The notes beneath the pieces are model-generated. The model was not told where the DNA came from, made no database searches, and saw only the letters and a program-made list of their open reading frames with translations. Position numbers and translations under genes: made by a program. Shown here one piece after another: positions 34,758 through 44,048 of a stretch of 64,000 nt of DNA. Each line of letters opens with the position of its first letter. The first letter of the stretch is position 1. The DNA lies in contig NZ_JANHLD010000005.1 of the NCBI RefSeq assembly GCF_028682455.1, forward strand, positions 202,001 through 266,000, written 5' to 3'. Source of the stretch: Pseudomonas putida (GTDB taxonomy: Bacteria > Pseudomonadota > Gammaproteobacteria > Pseudomonadales > Pseudomonadaceae).

Positions 34758-36869
34758 GTGTCATTTGGCCCGCCCTCTTCGCGCCCTGCCGTACTGTTGA
34801 CCGCCCTGTTGAGCGCCCCTGCGGTAGCCGACGACCTGTTCGTGGACACCCAGGCCATGCCCCAGGTGCTGACCGCCACTCGGCTCAAGCAATCGCCGGC
34901 CGCCGTGCCCGGCAGCATGACCGTGCTCGACAGCGCCCTGATTCGTGCCAGCGGCGCCCGCGATGTTCCTGAACTGCTGCGCCTGGTGCCGGGGATGATG
35001 ATCGGCTACGGCGCCGCCAACCAGCCGACGGTCAATTACCACGGCAGCAACGTCAACGACGCCAGGCGCATGCAGGTGTTGATCGACGGCCGCTCGGTGT
35101 ACCGCGCAGGCCTGGCCACGGTCGACTGGAGCGACATCCCCCTGGCCATGGAGGACATCGAGCGCATCGAGGTGTTCCGTGGCCCGAACACCGTCAGCTA
35201 CGGCGCCAACGCGCTGATGGCGGTGGTCAACATCCGCACCCGCAAGCCGGCCGACAGCCACGGTACCCGCCTGAAGGTCACCCGCGGCCAGCGCGGCATC
35301 AACGACTGGTACGCAAGCCAGGGGACCGGCTGGGAAGACGGCGACCTGCGCCTATCGCTCTCGGGCATGCAAGACGACGGTTTCGATGAAGACCGCTACG
35401 GCCACGACTACCGCGACAGCCGCCGGCTCAACCGCCTGAACCTCAGCGTCAGCCATGCCCTGGCGAGCAACCAGAGCCTGGACTGGCAACTGGCGGTCAA
35501 AGAAGGCAGCAACCAGCGCCCCTACACCTATCAGCCGGTGTTCTATGGCGTCACCGAAAATGGTGACAATTCCGATGTCAACGCCAAGAACTACGCTGGC
35601 TCTGTGCGCTGGAACATCGACCTGAACCCCGAGCACAGCCTGTACGTGCAAGGCACCACCCAGCACTGGGAGCGCAAGCAGGTGTGGCGTGCCTGTGATG
35701 CAGCGATGTCGTTCAGCCCGCAATTGACCCGGCTGTGGCAGCTCGACCCCAACTACGCCGAGCAGGTAGCGCGCAACATCCTCGCCCCGCTACCGGCTGC
35801 CAGCGCAGAAAAATACGCCCTGGCAAGCGAAGCCCAGCAACAGTGGCGCAACGGCGGCTCTGACCAGGTGTGCGGCGACATCGACCAGAGCACGCGGGAA
35901 ACCCGCATGGACCTGGAGCTGCAGGACACCCTGAGCCTGTCCGACAGCCTGCGTCTGGTCAGCGGCGTCAACTATCGCTATGACCGGGCCGATTCGCAGA
36001 CCTTTTTCAACGGCAGCCTGGACGACAGCACCTGGCGCCTGTTCGGCCACCTGGAATGGCGCGCCAGCGAGCACTGGATCCTCCAGGGCGGCGCGATGTT
36101 CGAGGATGCCCGGCTGTCCGGCAGCTCGCTGACGCCGCGCGTGGCGGTGAACTACCTGATCACCCCACGCCATGGCCTGCGCGCGGTGTACTCCGAGGCG
36201 GTACGCTCACCCGACATGTTCGAGAACAACGTCAACTGGAGCTATCAGGTCAATAACCTGAGCCCGGCAGCGTTCGGCCAGACCAGCGCCCGCTATTTCG
36301 TCAGGACGCGAGGGCCGGGCGACCTGGACCAGGAGCGCATGCGTTCGCGCGAACTGGGCTATAACGGTTACTTCGCCGACGCCGATATCAGCGTTGACCT
36401 CAAGCTGTTCTACGATGAAATCACCGGCATGATCAGTGAGCCGCTGCGCAACAACCAATACATTGCCAGCAACAGCAACAAGGCCCGTTTCAGCGGTACC
36501 GAGGCGCAGGTGGACTGGCAGCTGAACCCCGCCGATCGCCTGCGCCTGACCTACGCTCACGTCGATGCCTGGGCGAGCAACGCTGCCGACCGCCAAATGA
36601 GCGCCCACAACAGTGGCTCTGCCGGTTGGCTGCGCAACTGGGGCCAGGGCTGGTCCAGTGCCCTCTTCTATTACGGGGACGATGCGCTGAACCAATACCG
36701 CTTCGAACGGCTGGACCTGCGCGTTGCCAAGCAGATCACCTGGGATCGCACCCAACTCGAGCTTGCGGGCATGCTCCAGCAGCGCCTGGACAATGAGCCC
36801 ACCAGCAACATCGACAACTACTACGACAGCCGCCATGTCCTGTACTTCAGTGCGGAGCTGACATTCTGA
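34758..36869 (+). CDS. TonB-dependent receptor
   Basis: Outer-membrane receptor of about 703 residues. I choose GTG 34758 (VSFGPPSSRPAVLLTALLSA) because AAGG lies seven bases upstream and the encoded start is a signal peptide ending at AVADD. The frame is open far upstream but overlaps gpsA. The plug covers about 35-165 (QVLTATRLKQSPAAVPGSMTV, split: QVLTATRLKQ / SPAAVPGSMTV; DGRSVYRAGLATVDW; IERIEVFRGPNTVSYGANA). The barrel ends HVLYFSAELTF with terminal Phe. No STN domain. The stop overlaps the start of a periplasmic binding-protein gene (TGATG), which in turn overlaps a hybrid kinase gene. Ligand unknown. Confidence 0.88.
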   Translation: MSFGPPSSRPAVLLTALLSAPAVADDLFVDTQAMPQVLTATRLKQSPAAVPGSMTVLDSALIRASGARDVPELLRLVPGMMIGYGAANQPTVNYHGSNVNDARRMQVLIDGRSVYRAGLATVDWSDIPLAMEDIERIEVFRGPNTVSYGANALMAVVNIRTRKPADSHGTRLKVTRGQRGINDWYASQGTGWEDGDLRLSLSGMQDDGFDEDRYGHDYRDSRRLNRLNLSVSHALASNQSLDWQLAVKEGSNQRPYTYQPVFYGVTENGDNSDVNAKNYAGSVRWNIDLNPEHSLYVQGTTQHWERKQVWRACDAAMSFSPQLTRLWQLDPNYAEQVARNILAPLPAASAEKYALASEAQQQWRNGGSDQVCGDIDQSTRETRMDLELQDTLSLSDSLRLVSGVNYRYDRADSQTFFNGSLDDSTWRLFGHLEWRASEHWILQGGAMFEDARLSGSSLTPRVAVNYLITPRHGLRAVYSEAVRSPDMFENNVNWSYQVNNLSPAAFGQTSARYFVRTRGPGDLDQERMRSRELGYNGYFADADISVDLKLFYDEITGMISEPLRNNQYIASNSNKARFSGTEAQVDWQLNPADRLRLTYAHVDAWASNAADRQMSAHNSGSAGWLRNWGQGWSSALFYYGDDALNQYRFERLDLRVAKQITWDRTQLELAGMLQQRLDNEPTSNIDNYYDSRHVLYFSAELTF

Positions 36870-37768
36870 TGCGCCTGCTGCGGCGCTGGCTGCTGCTTAT
36901 ATGCCTGTGGCCACTGGGCGGGCCTTCGGCCAGTGAGATCCTGCTCACCGCGAGCCAGGACGGCCCCAGCGTCGAGCAATTTGTGCAAGCACTGCGCGAG
37001 CGTCGCCCCACCGACACGGTACGCTTCGTGCCGGTCGATAAGCTTGCCCGCCCGGCCAATCTCGACCCGGCCATACGGCTGATCCTGCTCGACAGCGCCA
37101 GCCTTGAGTGGCGCCTGACCGAAAACCCCGGCCCGCCCGCCCTGGCGCTGCGCGTGAGCCGAGTGCAAGCGGAAAAGCGCCTGGGCAAACTGCGCCCGGC
37201 CTACCTGAGCCTGCTGTGGAGCGACCCGCCGCTGGATCGCCAGTTGCGCCTGACCCGCTACCTGCTGCCCCAGGCCCGTCGCATTGGCGTGCTGTATGGC
37301 CAGCACAGCCAGTTCTTGCTCGAAGAGTTGCGCCGCGCCGCCCAGCCCATGGGCCTTGAGATTGTCGCCCAGGCCTGGCCAGACCTGCGCGACAGCCGTC
37401 CTTTGCAAACCCTGCTGCAAAACAGTGATGTATTGCTGGGCATCGACGACCCCCAGCTGTACAACCCCAAGACGGCCAAGAACCTGTTGCTCAGCAGCTA
37501 CGCCCGACAAATGGCGCTGATCGGCCCCACCGCCGGCTTTGTCCGCGCCGGCAGCCTGGCCAGCACTTTGAGCGACCAGGACGACTGGCTGGCGGAGCTT
37601 GACCGCCTGCTCGACCAATCACCCGGCAAATGGCCCCGGGCCCAGTACCCGACGCACTTCCACGTCGTCGGCAACCAGCAGGTTGCCCGCGCCCTGGGGG
37701 TCGAGACCATTGATCCGCTGGCCGCCGCGCGCGCCCTGACCCTGGCCGAAGGAGAACGCAGACCATGA
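36869..37768 (+). CDS. periplasmic ABC-type substrate-binding-like protein without transporter
   Basis: Exported protein of 299 residues, signal peptide MRLLRRWLLLICLWPLGGPSA. The fold resembles the ABC_sub_bind (TrpX-like) group: YLSLLWSDPPLDRQLRLTRYLLPQARRIGVLYG (split: YLSLLWSDPPLDRQL / RLTRYLLPQARRIGVLYG), LLQNSDVLLGIDDPQLYNP and PTAGFVRAGSLASTLSD. No ABC permease or ATPase is adjacent. It overlaps the TonB receptor by one base and the hybrid kinase by four, so it more likely presents a ligand to the kinase sensor than to an importer. That role is inference. Confidence 0.82.
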   Translation: MRLLRRWLLLICLWPLGGPSASEILLTASQDGPSVEQFVQALRERRPTDTVRFVPVDKLARPANLDPAIRLILLDSASLEWRLTENPGPPALALRVSRVQAEKRLGKLRPAYLSLLWSDPPLDRQLRLTRYLLPQARRIGVLYGQHSQFLLEELRRAAQPMGLEIVAQAWPDLRDSRPLQTLLQNSDVLLGIDDPQLYNPKTAKNLLLSSYARQMALIGPTAGFVRAGSLASTLSDQDDWLAELDRLLDQSPGKWPRAQYPTHFHVVGNQQVARALGVETIDPLAAARALTLAEGERRP

Positions 37769-39690
37769 GGCGACGCCTGAGCTGGGACATCCATACCCGC
37801 ACGCAGATCATCAGCCTGGGCCCTGCCTTGTTGCTGACCTTGCTGCTGATCAGCTTCTTTACTTTCGTGCGCATCCAGGACCTGCGCCAGGAGCTCAATC
37901 ACACCGGCCAGTTGATTGCCAACCAACTGGCACCGGCCTCCGAGTACGGCGTGATCGCCGGCAACGACGAAGTGCTCGAAAGCCTGATGCGCGCCACCTT
38001 GAGCATTCCCCACGTACGCTTTCTCGAGGTACAGGACAGCAGCAACCACATCCTGGTGTATGTCGAACAGCCGGATGAACACGCCAACCGCGCCCAGCAG
38101 GTCGAGGTGTTCCAGGCACCCATTCGCCTGCAGCAGATCCGCCTGGACAACGACTTTCTGCCCAGCGGCAAGCAGCCGGTGAAGAACATCGGTGACGACT
38201 ACCTGGGAAGGGTCATCGTCGGCATGTCCAATGACGCCTTCAGCCAGCGCCAGCAGGAGATCGTGATCAAGGCCGCGATCCTTGCCTTGTTCGCCCTGCT
38301 CTTTACCTTTTTGCTGGCCCGGCGCCTGGCCATGAGCCTGGCCAAGCCGATCAGCGAGATGGGCCATGCGGTCAAGGCTATCCAGCAGGGCGACTTCAAC
38401 GCCCCGCTGCCGGTGGTCGACGACAGTGAACTGGGCCATCTGGCCCAGCACATCAACAACCTCGCCTGCGCCCTGGCCCAGGCCAGCCACGAGCAGCAGC
38501 AGGCGATGTCGCAGCTGATCCAGGCCCGCGAGGAGGCCGAACAGGCCAACAGAGCCAAGTCCGACTTCCTGGCCATGATGAGCCATGAACTGCGCACGCC
38601 CATGAATGGCGTCCTGGGCATGCTGCAATTGCTGGAAACCACGACCTTGAGCGAAGAGCAGGCCGAGTACACCGCGGTGGCCACCGAATCGACCGGGCAT
38701 CTGCTGAAGGTGATCAACGATATTCTCGACTTCTCGCGGATCGAGCGAACCAACCTCGAACTGGAACACATCAACTTCAACCTGGGCGAACTGATCGGCA
38801 GTAGCGTGCAGTCGTTCCAGCACCTGGCAGCCCAACGCGGCCTGGACCTGATCCTGCTGTTGCCGCCGGGCATGGAGCAGCTCCACGTGGTGGGCGACCC
38901 TACGCGCATCCGCCAGATCCTGCTCAACCTGATCGGCAATGCCTTGAAGTTCACCGAGCACGGCAGCGTGCGTATCGAGCCGCGCTGGCAGGTGCTCGAC
39001 CGCCAGTTGATCTGGTTCGGCTGTGCGGTACACGACACCGGTATCGGCATCGACAGCAAACGCCTGGAAACCATGTTCGTTGCCTTCCAGCAGGCCGACA
39101 GCTCGATATCCCGCCGCTATGGCGGCACGGGCCTGGGCCTGTCGATCGCCCGTACCCTGGCCGAACGAATGGGCGGCACCCTGCGCGGCGAGAGCCGTGA
39201 AGGCCTCGGCTCGACCTTCACCCTGGAGATGCCGCTGGCGTTGGCAGACCAGCCCTCGACCCGCGTGCCCAGCCTGGTCGGCGACGCAGAAGATGAAGGC
39301 CAGGGCCGACGCATCCTGCTGGTGGAGGACAACCCGGTGAACCAGACCGTGATCGAAGCCATGCTGCGCAGCCTGGGGTTCGAGGTCTGCGTGGCGGTGG
39401 ACGGCGCCCAGGCGGTGACCCAGGTCGCCCGCCAGCGCTTTGCCGCTACCCTGATGGATTGCCGCCTGCCGATTCTCGATGGCTACGAGGCCACCCGGCG
39501 CATTCGCCAGCTACCGCAGGCCGCCGCCATGCCGATCATCGCCCTGACTGCCAATGCCTTGCAGGGCGATCGTGAACGCTGCCTGAACGCGGGAATGAAC
39601 GATTACCTGGCCAAGCCCTTCAAACGAACTGATTTGCAGCAGATTCTTCTGCGATGGCTGCCCGATCAGTCAGCTGCGACTGGCGATTAA
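37765..39690 (+). CDS. hybrid sensor histidine kinase (PA1611-like)
   Basis: Inner-membrane hybrid kinase of 641 residues. Two membrane segments (about 15-37 and 168-187) flank a 130-residue periplasmic sensor. HAMP is near 190-240, then HisKA with the H-box FLAMMSHELRTPMNG (His near 276), HATPase_c with N-box LLNLIGNALKFTEHG and G-boxes DTGIGI and GGTGLGLSIA, and a C-terminal receiver RRILLVEDNPVNQT with DCRLP (Asp near 570). There is no Hpt domain. Its place next to fabA-fabB-chemoreceptor matches P. aeruginosa PA1611, a RetS/HptB-linked kinase controlling the biofilm switch. Confidence 0.92.
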   Translation: MRRRLSWDIHTRTQIISLGPALLLTLLLISFFTFVRIQDLRQELNHTGQLIANQLAPASEYGVIAGNDEVLESLMRATLSIPHVRFLEVQDSSNHILVYVEQPDEHANRAQQVEVFQAPIRLQQIRLDNDFLPSGKQPVKNIGDDYLGRVIVGMSNDAFSQRQQEIVIKAAILALFALLFTFLLARRLAMSLAKPISEMGHAVKAIQQGDFNAPLPVVDDSELGHLAQHINNLACALAQASHEQQQAMSQLIQAREEAEQANRAKSDFLAMMSHELRTPMNGVLGMLQLLETTTLSEEQAEYTAVATESTGHLLKVINDILDFSRIERTNLELEHINFNLGELIGSSVQSFQHLAAQRGLDLILLLPPGMEQLHVVGDPTRIRQILLNLIGNALKFTEHGSVRIEPRWQVLDRQLIWFGCAVHDTGIGIDSKRLETMFVAFQQADSSISRRYGGTGLGLSIARTLAERMGGTLRGESREGLGSTFTLEMPLALADQPSTRVPSLVGDAEDEGQGRRILLVEDNPVNQTVIEAMLRSLGFEVCVAVDGAQAVTQVARQRFAATLMDCRLPILDGYEATRRIRQLPQAAAMPIIALTANALQGDRERCLNAGMNDYLAKPFKRTDLQQILLRWLPDQSAATGD

Positions 39691-39753
39691 TCTGAAATTG
39701 CGGCAGTCTTATGGACTGGACAGGCCCCTCGAAAGGCCTGAAAATAAAATTTC

Positions 39754-39769
39754 AGTGCACAAGTGTACT
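39754..39769. promoter_or_regulatory. palindrome upstream of fabA, probable DesT/FabR-type operator
   Basis: AGTGCACAAGTGTACT is an imperfect palindrome (half-sites AGTGCACA and AGTACACT agree at 6 of 8). It lies about 133 bases before fabA. TetR-family regulators DesT and FabR that tune unsaturated fatty-acid genes bind AGT-GCAC/GTAC-type palindromes. The 211-base gap 39691-39901 holds nothing else recognisable. Confidence 0.5.
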
Positions 39770-39901
39770 TCTTTGCCCCGTGCGCTGTGACTTTCACTAC
39801 AACGCAATAGTCTATGTGTAGGCTGCCGCCCCAAGCACAAGCGTTTTGGGTCGGCCGGGAAGATTCGCCCCCTGCCGCACGGGGACTATTGAGGAGCTCG
39901 C

Positions 39902-40417
39902 ATGACCAAACAAAACGCCTTTACTCGGGAAGACCTGCTGCGCTGCAGTCGCGGTGAGCTGTTCGGCCCAGGTAACGCGCAACTGCCCGCCCCGAATATG
40001 CTGATGGTGGATCGCATCACCCACATCAGCCAGGAAGGCGGCAAGTACGGCAAAGGTGAATTGGTCGCCGAGCTGGATATCAATCCGGACCTGTGGTTCT
40101 TCGCCTGCCACTTCGAAGGTGATCCGGTGATGCCGGGCTGCCTGGGCCTGGACGCCATGTGGCAACTGGTCGGTTTCTTCCTCGGCTGGCAAGGCCTGCC
40201 AGGCCGCGGTCGCGCCCTGGGTTCGGGCGAAGTGAAATTCTTTGGCCAGGTCCTGCCGACCGCCCAGAAAGTCACTTACAACATTCATATCAAGCGCGTC
40301 CTCAAGGGCAAGCTGAACATGGCCATCGCCGATGGTTCGGTCAGCGTCGACGGTCGCGAGATCTACACCGCCGAAGGCCTCCGGGTCGGCGTATTCACCT
40401 CCACTGACAACTTCTAA
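39902..40417 (+). CDS. fabA: 3-hydroxydecanoyl-[ACP] dehydratase/isomerase
   Basis: Dehydrates 3-hydroxydecanoyl-ACP and isomerises trans-2- to cis-3-decenoyl-ACP, the branch point of anaerobic unsaturated fatty-acid synthesis. The 171-residue cytoplasmic enzyme has the hot-dog fold signature WFFACHFEGDPVMPGCLGLDAMWQ (split: WFFACHFEGDPVMPG / CLGLDAMWQ), with catalytic His near 70 and Asp near 84. It lies 11 bases before fabB, as in other gammaproteobacteria. A palindromic operator candidate is upstream. Confidence 0.97.
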   Translation: MTKQNAFTREDLLRCSRGELFGPGNAQLPAPNMLMVDRITHISQEGGKYGKGELVAELDINPDLWFFACHFEGDPVMPGCLGLDAMWQLVGFFLGWQGLPGRGRALGSGEVKFFGQVLPTAQKVTYNIHIKRVLKGKLNMAIADGSVSVDGREIYTAEGLRVGVFTSTDNF

Positions 40418-40428
40418 GGGTTATCCGC

Positions 40429-41649
40429 ATGCGCCGCGTCGTTATCACTGGTCTGGGCATTGTTTCGTGCCTGGGCAATGACAAAGAGACCGTCTCCGCC
40501 AACCTGCGTGCAAGCCGCCCTGGCATCCGATTCAACCCGGAATATGCCGAAATGGGTCTGCGTAGCCAGGTTTCCGGCTCCATTGACCTCAACCTCGAAG
40601 AACTGATCGACCGCAAAGTCTTCCGTTTCGTTGGTCACGCCGCCGCCTATGCCTACCTGGCAATGGCCGACGCGATCAAGGATTCGGGCCTGACCGAAGA
40701 ACAGGTGTCCAACCCGCGTACCGGCCTGATCGCAGGCTCCGGCGGCGCGTCGACCCTGAACCAGATGGAAGCGCTGGACATCCTGCGCGAAAAAGGCGTC
40801 AAGCGCGTTGGCCCGTACCGCGTCACCCGGACCATGAGCAGCACCGTCTCGGCGTGCCTGGCCACCCCGTTCAAGATCAAGGGCCTGAACTACTCCATCG
40901 CCTCGGCCTGCGCCACCAGCGCACACTGCATCGGCACCGCGATGGAACAGATCCAGATGGGCAAGCAAGACATCGTTTTCGCCGGTGGCGGTGAAGAAGA
41001 ACATTGGAGCCAGTCGTTCCTGTTCGACGCCATGGGCGCTCTGTCCAGCAAGCGCAACGATGCCCCGGAAAAAGCCTCCCGCGCCTACGACAACGACCGT
41101 GATGGCTTTGTCATCGCCGGTGGTGGTGGCATGGTCGTGGTTGAAGAGCTGGAACACGCTCTGGCCCGTGGCGCCAAGATCTACGCAGAAATCGTCGGCT
41201 ACGGTGCTACTTCCGATGGCTACGACATGGTCGCCCCGAGTGGCGAAGGCGCCATCCGCTGCATGCAGATGGCCATGTCCACCGTCGACGCCCCGATCGA
41301 CTACCTGAACACCCACGGCACCTCGACGCCGGTCGGCGACGTTGCCGAGATCAAGGGCGTTCGTGAAGTGTTCGGCGACAAGGCCCCAGCCATCAGCTCG
41401 ACCAAGAGCCTGTCTGGACACTCGCTGGGCGCCGCCGGCGTTCACGAAGCGATCTACTGCATGCTGATGATGGAAGGCAACTTCATCGCCGGCTCCGCGA
41501 ACATCGACGAGCTGGACCCAGCGGTTGCCGATATGCCGATCCTGACCAAGACCCAGGAAAACGCCAAGATCGACACCGTGATGAGCAACAGCTTCGGTTT
41601 CGGCGGCACCAACGCCACCCTGGTGCTCAAGCGCTGGGAAGGCAAGTAA
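40429..41649 (+). CDS. fabB: beta-ketoacyl-ACP synthase I
   Basis: Condensing enzyme that elongates the cis-3-decenoyl-ACP made by FabA. 406 residues; catalytic Cys161 in SACATSAHC, His near 297 in NTHGTSTP and His near 332 in SGHSLGAAG. The C-terminus SFGFGGTNATLVLKRW is typical. Co-transcribed with fabA and followed by a strong terminator. Confidence 0.97.
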   Translation: MRRVVITGLGIVSCLGNDKETVSANLRASRPGIRFNPEYAEMGLRSQVSGSIDLNLEELIDRKVFRFVGHAAAYAYLAMADAIKDSGLTEEQVSNPRTGLIAGSGGASTLNQMEALDILREKGVKRVGPYRVTRTMSSTVSACLATPFKIKGLNYSIASACATSAHCIGTAMEQIQMGKQDIVFAGGGEEEHWSQSFLFDAMGALSSKRNDAPEKASRAYDNDRDGFVIAGGGGMVVVEELEHALARGAKIYAEIVGYGATSDGYDMVAPSGEGAIRCMQMAMSTVDAPIDYLNTHGTSTPVGDVAEIKGVREVFGDKAPAISSTKSLSGHSLGAAGVHEAIYCMLMMEGNFIAGSANIDELDPAVADMPILTKTQENAKIDTVMSNSFGFGGTNATLVLKRWEGK

Positions 41650-41667
41650 GGGCTACCCCCTTATGTG

Positions 41668-41697
41668 AAAACGCCCCGACTGGTTCGGGGCGTTTTT
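41668..41697 (+). terminator. fabAB terminator
   Basis: ACGCCCCGA, loop CTGGT, TCGGGGCGT, then five T. A second small stem (CGGTAGG/CCTACCG, 41716-41735) lies between it and the convergent chemoreceptor gene. Confidence 0.88.
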
Positions 41698-41752
41698 GTT
41701 TCTGCTTCCAACCCTCGGTAGGAACGGGCCTACCGATCAAGCTGCCCCCGGC

Positions 41753-43378
41753 TCACACTGAAAACCTCCCCACCAATCCATTCAACTCGATCGCCAACTG
41801 CGACAACGCCTGGCTGGCCGCATTGGTCTGGTTGGCGCCTGCCGAGGTCTGCAGCGCCAGGTCGCGAATATTGGTCAGGTTGCGATCCACCTCCCGCGCC
41901 ACCTGCGCCTGCTGCTCGGAAGCACTGGCAATGACCAGGTTGCGCTCGTTGATCAGGCTGATGGCCGTGGCGATCTCATCCAGCGCCACCCCGGCCGCAT
42001 GAGCACCGTCCAGGGTGACACGGGCGCGCTCATTGCTCTGCTGCATGCCCGATACCGCACGGTCGGTACCCTGCTGGATGCCGTCGATCATCTGTTCGAT
42101 TTCCCGGGTCGATTGCTGGGTACGGTGCGCCAGCGCCCGCACCTCATCGGCCACCACGGCAAAGCCGCGCCCGGCATCACCGGCACGGGCGGCCTCGATG
42201 GCTGCGTTGAGCGCCAGCAGGTTGGTCTGCTCGGCAATGGCGCCGATCACATCCAGTACCTTGGTGATGCCATGCACCTGCTGCGCCAGTTGCTCGACCT
42301 CTTCGGCATTGGAGGTGACGCCCGCCGCCAGCGATTCGATCGAAGCGACGGTCAGACGCACTTGCTCGCGACCCTGCCTGGCAATCCGGTCCGACTCACG
42401 GGACGCCTCGGAGGTGGCCACGGCATTGCTCGCCACCTCCTCCACCGCGGTGGTCATCTGGTTGACCGCGGTAGCGGCCTGCTCGATTTCCTGGTTCTGC
42501 TGCATCAGGCCACGGGTCGCATCCTCGGTCACCGCGCTGAGTTCTTCAGAGGCCGAAGCCAGTTGGTTGGACGAATCGGAAATCCGTCCAATGGTATCGC
42601 GCAGGCTCTGCTGCATCTGCCTGAGGGCCGACAGCAGTCGGGCTGGTTCATCCTTGCCCTGCACTGCGATCTGCGGGGTCAGGTCTCCGGTGGCGACCAC
42701 CTCGGCCACCTGCACGGACTGGGCCAGCGGCCGAACGATACTGCGCGTCAGGGTCAATGCCAGCACCACCGTCAGCACCAGGGCGGACAGCAGCAGGACA
42801 ATCACCCAGACCCGGGCGGTGCCGTATACCGACGCAGCAAGATCGGTGGCGACATTGGCGTGATGGTTGTTGAGGGCGATCAGTTCGTTGAGGGTGGCGG
42901 TCAGCTGGTCGGCCAGCTGGTTCAATTCGCCATTGACCAGCGCAACAGCGGCCTCGACCTGGGCCTGCGCCGAGAGTTGTGTCACCTGGGACTGCAGGCC
43001 GAAGTACTGCTGCTCGAGCTTCAGGTAACGATCAAACAACGTTTGCTCTTCAGGCAGAACGATCAGCGCCTGGTACTGCTGCTGTGCCTTCAACAGCCCG
43101 GCCTTGATCTCTTCGACACGCACCGTGTTCTGCTGCTGCGCCTGTGGGTCGCGATTGACCAGCAGGCGTAGCGTCAGTGCACGGATGCGCATGGTGTCCT
43201 GGGCCATCTGCCCGACAGCGATCACACTGGGCAGCCAGTTGCTGTCGACCTGCTCGGACTGCTGGCGCATGCTGCTCATCTGCAGCAAGGCGAAGCCGCC
43301 CAGGGCAAATACCAATAGGGCTACCAGGCCAAAGCCGAGCGCTGCCCTGGGAGCAATATTGATGTTTCTCAGACTCAT
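41753..43378 (-). CDS. methyl-accepting chemotaxis protein
   Basis: Transmembrane chemoreceptor of 541 residues. The first membrane segment is near 13-33 (AALGFGLVALLVFALGGFALL, split: AALGFGLVALLVF / ALGGFALL). A periplasmic four-helix-bundle domain covers about 35-190, the second membrane segment about 190-212 (VWVIVLLLSALVLTVVLAL, split: VWVIVLLLSAL / VLTVVLAL), then HAMP. The cytoplasmic signalling tip EQTNLLALNAAIEAARAGD near 390-408 is invariant. The position next to fabAB corresponds to P. aeruginosa PA1608. The ligand is unknown; 4HB receptors in pseudomonads often bind organic acids. Bases 43379-43517 show no gene. Confidence 0.93.
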   Translation of the reverse strand: MSLRNINIAPRAALGFGLVALLVFALGGFALLQMSSMRQQSEQVDSNWLPSVIAVGQMAQDTMRIRALTLRLLVNRDPQAQQQNTVRVEEIKAGLLKAQQQYQALIVLPEEQTLFDRYLKLEQQYFGLQSQVTQLSAQAQVEAAVALVNGELNQLADQLTATLNELIALNNHHANVATDLAASVYGTARVWVIVLLLSALVLTVVLALTLTRSIVRPLAQSVQVAEVVATGDLTPQIAVQGKDEPARLLSALRQMQQSLRDTIGRISDSSNQLASASEELSAVTEDATRGLMQQNQEIEQAATAVNQMTTAVEEVASNAVATSEASRESDRIARQGREQVRLTVASIESLAAGVTSNAEEVEQLAQQVHGITKVLDVIGAIAEQTNLLALNAAIEAARAGDAGRGFAVVADEVRALAHRTQQSTREIEQMIDGIQQGTDRAVSGMQQSNERARVTLDGAHAAGVALDEIATAISLINERNLVIASASEQQAQVAREVDRNLTNIRDLALQTSAGANQTNAASQALSQLAIELNGLVGRFSV

Positions 43379-43517
43379 ACGCTGGCTCCTTCGAAAAGCT
43401 GCTGCACCGGATGCTGCAGTCCTTGCTTCTAGAAGGTATCGGCCGCTGGAAAATTTGCGTAAGACGAAAAAGTGATATCAAAACGCCTTATCCTCACAAC
43501 GCCAGCGGCAGACTGTC

Positions 43518-43982
43518 TCAGCGTACGGTAAAGCGCTGCTCGGCCAGCAGGCGATCGCCCTGGAAGACCATGAAATGCCACTGCCCCGGTACCACTTCAT
43601 GGTGTTCGGTGAACTCATAGGCCATCACGTCCTGGGCAGCGCCCGGCACCAGCTTTTGCACCACTTCGAATTTGTCATGGCGCTTGCCGTCCGGGGTGCG
43701 TACGCCCGGCGTGAGGTACAGCAGCGTCAGCGGCGTGTCTTCGGCCACCTTGCCTTCCAGGCGGTAGCGCATGCCGAACTTGCTGCCCAGGCGCGCCGGA
43801 ATCTCTTCGGTCTGCTGGATGGTCTGGTTGCTCATGGTCAGCACGCGTTCGCCGGGCTGGAAGTTCTGGTGGCGGGTTTCGAACAGGCCGTACTCGATCG
43901 GGCCCTGGACACGAACCTCGGCACCGGCCAGGCCACTGACCAGCAAAAGCCCGCACACAGCACTGAAACGACTGAAAAACAT
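43518..43982 (-). CDS. DUF3859 domain-containing exported protein
   Basis: Small secreted/periplasmic protein of 154 residues with signal peptide MFFSRFSAVCGLLLVSGLAG. The mature domain VRVQGPIEYGLFETRHQNFQPGER (split: VRVQGPIEYGLFE / TRHQNFQPGER) through GQWHFMVFQGDRLLAEQRF matches DUF3859, a beta-rich fold of unknown role. GGAG precedes the ATG. It follows the amidohydrolase gene by 66 bases on the same strand. Confidence 0.85.
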   Translation of the reverse strand: MFFSRFSAVCGLLLVSGLAGAEVRVQGPIEYGLFETRHQNFQPGERVLTMSNQTIQQTEEIPARLGSKFGMRYRLEGKVAEDTPLTLLYLTPGVRTPDGKRHDKFEVVQKLVPGAAQDVMAYEFTEHHEVVPGQWHFMVFQGDRLLAEQRFTVR

Positions 43983-44048
43983 GGTGCACTCCATCAGGGT
44001 TGATGGCGGCAGGCTATGACACCGGCATGACAGGCTGATGACAATCCG

